Assembly (NCBI GenBank): GCA_020073585.1
Contig: JAIQEV010000004.1
Location: 48,138 to 112,137 of the forward strand
DNA: 64,000 nt
Origin: Terriglobia bacterium
GTDB taxonomy: Bacteria; Acidobacteriota; Terriglobia; Acidiferrales; UBA7541
Reading direction: 5' to 3'
Shown: positions 61,170 through 64,000 of the stretch, piece after piece
Layout: every line of letters begins with the position of its first letter
Position numbering within the stretch: position 1 is the stretch's first letter
The notes under the pieces: model-generated
What the model saw: the letters and a program-made list of their open reading frames with translations, nothing else
Told to the model about the DNA's origin: nothing
Databases searched by the model: none
Program-made: the position numbers and the translations under genes

Positions 61170-62197
61170 GGGACCCGCACCAAGTCGCGGTCGCGGGGGT
61201 GTCCGGCTACACCGGGCTGGAGTTGGCGCGCATTCTTCTGCGCCATCCCGCCGTGCGCCAGCCGGTCTTCTACCTGCGCGACACCGCCGGGGCCAAGTGC
61301 CTGGGCGAACTCTTTCCGCAGTTCCGCGGCTGGGGCAACGCCCCGGTGCGCACCCTCTCCGCGGAGGCCATCGCCGAGAGCGGCGCGGGCACCGCGTTCC
61401 TGGCCACGCCCCACGAGGCTTCCCGGGAGCTGGTGCCGGCGCTCAGCGAAGCGGGGCTGCGTGTCGTGGATTTGAGCGGGGCTTTCCGCTTCCGCGCGGG
61501 GGAGACCTTCACTTCCTGGTACAAGCAGCCGGCGGCGCCCGCGGCGTGGCTCGAGCGGGCCGTCTACGGCCTGCCGGAGCTCTACCGCAGCGACATTTCC
61601 GGCGCGCAGTTGGTCGCCAATCCCGGCTGCTATGCGACCTCCGTGATTCTCGCGCTGCGCCCGCTGGCCGCCGCCGGCTGGATCGCCGCCGGGCGCGGCG
61701 TCATCTGCGACTGCAAGTCGGGAGCCAGCGGCGCGGGCAAGGAGCTGCGGCGCGATCTGCAGTTCGTCGAAGTGGACGAAAATTTCCGCGCCTACGGCCT
61801 GTTCGCGCACCGCCACACGCCGGAAATTCTCGAGCATACCGGCCTGGCCGCTCCGCAGGTCATGTTTTCGACGCACCTGTTGCCGCTGGCGCGCGGCATC
61901 CTCTCGACGATGTACGTCTGGCTGGATGCCCCGAAGCAGGCGGCGCAGATCGAAGAGCTCTACCGCAAGTTCTACGCCGGGCGTCCGATGGTGCGCATCT
62001 GGCCCGCGGGACAGCTCCCGGAGCTGCAGCACGTCGCGCACACCAATTTCTGCGACCTGGGGTTCGCCCTGGATTCCGGCGGGGAGCGGCTGATCGTCGT
62101 CTCCTGCCTGGACAATCTGGGCAAGGGCGCAGCGGGCCAGGCCGTACAGAATTTCAATCACATGCTGGGCATCGAGGAGCAGACCGCACTCCAATGA
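61166..62197 (+). CDS. argC: N-acetyl-gamma-glutamyl-phosphate reductase ArgC
   Basis: 343 residues. VAVAGVSGYTGLELARILL is the NADP-binding start, the catalytic Cys155 lies in ANPGCYATS, and the conserved His occurs in LFAHRHTPEI. It reduces N-acetylglutamyl phosphate to the semialdehyde, the third step of arginine synthesis. It overlaps argR and argB by four bases each (ATGA). Confidence 0.96.
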   Translation: MRDPHQVAVAGVSGYTGLELARILLRHPAVRQPVFYLRDTAGAKCLGELFPQFRGWGNAPVRTLSAEAIAESGAGTAFLATPHEASRELVPALSEAGLRVVDLSGAFRFRAGETFTSWYKQPAAPAAWLERAVYGLPELYRSDISGAQLVANPGCYATSVILALRPLAAAGWIAAGRGVICDCKSGASGAGKELRRDLQFVEVDENFRAYGLFAHRHTPEILEHTGLAAPQVMFSTHLLPLARGILSTMYVWLDAPKQAAQIEELYRKFYAGRPMVRIWPAGQLPELQHVAHTNFCDLGFALDSGGERLIVVSCLDNLGKGAAGQAVQNFNHMLGIEEQTALQ

Positions 62198-63042
62198 GAC
62201 TCGTCATCAAATTTGCCGGAGCATTGCTGGAAGACGCCGACGCTGTCGCGTCGCTCACCAAACAGGTTGCGGCGCTGGCGCGCGCGGGACACCAGATCCT
62301 GGTGGTGCACGGAGGCGGGCGCCTCTTCACCGCCACGCTCAAGCGCATGGGGCTGGAGAGCCGCTTCGTGGCCGGCCTGCGCGTCACCGACCGCGAGACG
62401 CGCGATGCCGCCGTGATGGTTTTCGCTGGATTGCTCAACAAGCGTCTGGCCGCGGCCATTTCCGCCGAGGGCCAGCCTGCCGTGGGCATCTCCGCCGCGG
62501 ATGCGCAGTGCTTCACCGCCGAACCGCTGGTGCACAACGACGTGGCGGGCGGGCTGGGCTTCGTCGGCTATCTCACCGGCGTGAACGTGGAATTCCTGGA
62601 ATCGCTGTGGCACGCGGGGCTGCTGCCCGTGGCGCCGTGCCTGGGCCTGGGCCCCGACGGCGAGCTCTACAACATTAATGCCGATCACATGGCCGCGGCC
62701 TGCGCCGAATATCTCCGCGCCGACGCTCTGATCTATCTGACCGACGTGGCCGGCGTGCTGCACGGGGAGAAACTCCTCCCGGCCGTTTCCTGCGAGGAAG
62801 TCGGCGCGCTGGTGGAGAGCCGCGTGGTTTCCGGAGGCATGGTGCTGAAGCTGGAAGCGGCGAAGCGCGCGCTGGAAGGCGGCGTGGGCGGCGTGCGCAT
62901 CGTCGGCGGCACCTCGCCGGAAGCGCTGCTGGACGCCGCCGCCGCGGCCGGGCTGCACACGGGCAAGACACCGGACGCTCCGGGCACCTTGGTGACTCTA
63001 GGGCCATTCGCGGCGAAAGCGGCGGCGCTGAGCGCGGTATGA
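62194..63042 (+). CDS. argB: N-acetylglutamate kinase ArgB
   Basis: 282 residues. Amino-acid kinase motifs: LVIKFAGALL with Lys near the start, ILVVHGGGRLFTATLKRMGL, FVAGLRVTD, YNINADHMAAACAEYL and YLTDVAGVL. It phosphorylates N-acetylglutamate. The N-terminus is short and lacks the extra helix of arginine-inhibited, hexameric kinases, so feedback inhibition may be absent and control may rest on ArgR. FAG replaces the usual xGG after the first Lys. Confidence 0.95.
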   Translation: MRLVIKFAGALLEDADAVASLTKQVAALARAGHQILVVHGGGRLFTATLKRMGLESRFVAGLRVTDRETRDAAVMVFAGLLNKRLAAAISAEGQPAVGISAADAQCFTAEPLVHNDVAGGLGFVGYLTGVNVEFLESLWHAGLLPVAPCLGLGPDGELYNINADHMAAACAEYLRADALIYLTDVAGVLHGEKLLPAVSCEEVGALVESRVVSGGMVLKLEAAKRALEGGVGGVRIVGGTSPEALLDAAAAAGLHTGKTPDAPGTLVTLGPFAAKAAALSAV

Positions 63043-64000
63043 GGCGGACGAGAGAAAAAAGAATGGCGAAGAAAAAACCGGCCCAGCCGGCAAACTCCCG
63101 CGGCGCGGCTGCCGCCGCGGCGATCCGCGATGCGGAGACGTTTCTCCTGCCCACCTACAAGCGTCCGGACGTGCTCTTCACGCACGGACGGGGCGCGCTG
63201 GTCTTCGACGCGCAGGGGAAGAAGTATCTTGATTTTCTGGGCGGCATCGCGGTGAACGCGCTGGGCCACGCGCACCCGCGCATCGTGCGCGTCCTGCGGC
63301 GCGAAGCGGCGCGCGCCATCCATCTCTCGAATCTCTACCACAACAGCTATCAAGGGCCGCTGGCGCGCAAGCTGGCGGAGTGGTCCGGGCTGGACCGCGT
63401 CTTTTTCACCAACAGCGGCACGGAAGCGATGGACGGCGCGCTGAAGCTGGCGCGCCTGCTGGCCCATAAGGCGCACTCCGAAGAAGACACCGGCGCGGCG
63501 AAGACGCGCATTCTGGCGCTGGAGAATTCCTTTCACGGGCGGACGTTTGGCGCGCTGAGCGTGACCTCCACGGAAAAATACCGCCTGCCCTTCGCACCCC
63601 TGGTCCCCGGCGTGGAGTTCGTGCGCTTCAACGACGTGGCCGATTTGGAAGCGAAATTCGACGCCACCGTCTGCGGCATCGTGCTGGAAACGGTGCAGGG
63701 CGAGGGCGGGATCTACCCGGTCAGCGAAGCCTTCTGGAACCGCGCGCGGGCCCTGGCCACGCAGCACGGCGCAGTGCTCATCGCCGACGAGATCCAGTGC
63801 GGGCTGGGCCGCACGGGCCGCCATTTCGCCTACCAAAAATTTTCCGCCAAGCCGGATATCGCGCTGGTGGCCAAGCCGCTGGCCGCGGGCCTGCCGCTGG
63901 GCGCGATCCTGACCAACGAGCGCGTGGCCGCGGCTATTTCCCCCGGGCTGCACGGCACGACGTTTGGCGGCGGGCCGCTGGCCTGCGCCGTGGCCCTGGA
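63039..64000 (+). CDS. argD: Acetylornithine aminotransferase ArgD, C-terminus beyond the window
   Basis: About 320 residues are visible. Class III aminotransferase motifs: FLGGIAVNALGHAHPRI, FFTNSGTEAMDGALKLAR, ENSFHGRTFGALSVTS, ADEIQCGLGRTG and the PLP lysine in LVAKPLAAGLPLGA. It transfers the amino group to N-acetylglutamate semialdehyde. The ATG at 63039 overlaps the argB stop in the same four-base way as the preceding junctions; an in-frame ATG at 63063 is the alternative. The gene runs off the window. Confidence 0.93.
   Translation, partial: MRRTREKRMAKKKPAQPANSRGAAAAAAIRDAETFLLPTYKRPDVLFTHGRGALVFDAQGKKYLDFLGGIAVNALGHAHPRIVRVLRREAARAIHLSNLYHNSYQGPLARKLAEWSGLDRVFFTNSGTEAMDGALKLARLLAHKAHSEEDTGAAKTRILALENSFHGRTFGALSVTSTEKYRLPFAPLVPGVEFVRFNDVADLEAKFDATVCGIVLETVQGEGGIYPVSEAFWNRARALATQHGAVLIADEIQCGLGRTGRHFAYQKFSAKPDIALVAKPLAAGLPLGAILTNERVAAAISPGLHGTTFGGGPLACAVAL

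Noticed and set aside
1..64000. Insertion sequences, integrases, CRISPR arrays, replication origin
   Set aside because: No transposase, integrase or cas motif, no regular spaced repeats and no DnaA-box cluster were found.

Overview
The window reads as one piece of a high-GC bacterial chromosome, most likely an acidobacterium or a close relative. This is an inference from gene content: a Sec-type (clade II) nitrous oxide reductase cluster, a PhoB-type winged-helix/TPR regulator, paired carboxypeptidase-regulatory-like proteins, a zinc-ribbon RDD protein, and a TamA/BamA - SurA-like - TamB operon. No rRNA is present and the assignment was not tested by a search.

Left part, minus strand, about 1-10,660: a nos operon. 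In transcription order it holds a GltD-like flavoprotein with ferredoxin clusters, a Rieske protein, a b6-type cytochrome b, a pentaheme cytochrome c, nosZ, a NosB-like membrane protein, nosD, nosF, nosL and the first codons of a probable nosY. The quinol-oxidising complex would feed electrons through the pentaheme protein to NosZ, which reduces N2O to N2. NosDFY and NosL serve copper-site maturation.

About 11,275-18,925, same strand: a six-gene respiratory complex related to group 4 hydrogenases (HyfB, C, E, F, a HyfG/HycE-like large subunit and a fused HyfH-HyfI-like protein). All four Ni-binding cysteines of the large subunit are replaced, and the protein ends at the residue where hydrogenase large subunits are normally cleaved. 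This is therefore an energy-converting-hydrogenase-related (Ehr) type complex and not a hydrogenase. Two small ORFs lead into it. An ArsR-family regulator and a MerR-like protein are divergently placed.

20,363-32,685: a large winged-helix/TPR regulator, then a plus-strand run of a methyltransferase, two tandem secreted paralogues, two further envelope proteins, a zinc-ribbon/OmpA protein, a DUF3617 protein and a tiny lipoprotein. I cannot name the function of this run. Around 32.7-33.2 kb the sequence becomes visibly richer in GC, and a mostly gene-free stretch with palindromes lies there.

33,230-38,352: a MacA-like adaptor and its ATPase without a permease, then an octaheme cytochrome c, a Tat-type four-cluster ferredoxin and an NrfD-type quinol protein. 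38,486-49,611: mixed housekeeping and envelope genes, among them a 60-residue secreted repeat peptide, tRNA-Met, a lipid kinase, a LysW-like acidic zinc-ribbon protein, NUDIX, a glycosyltransferase, a kynureninase-like enzyme, an L,D-transpeptidase and two DUF2059 proteins. 49,757-57,500: overlapping genes for outer-membrane assembly. 57,630 to the end: a ThiF/MoeB-like enzyme, a Cys/Met-metabolism PLP enzyme, and an arginine operon argR-argC-argB-argD whose genes overlap by four bases each and which starts at a strong promoter with a palindrome over its -10 region.
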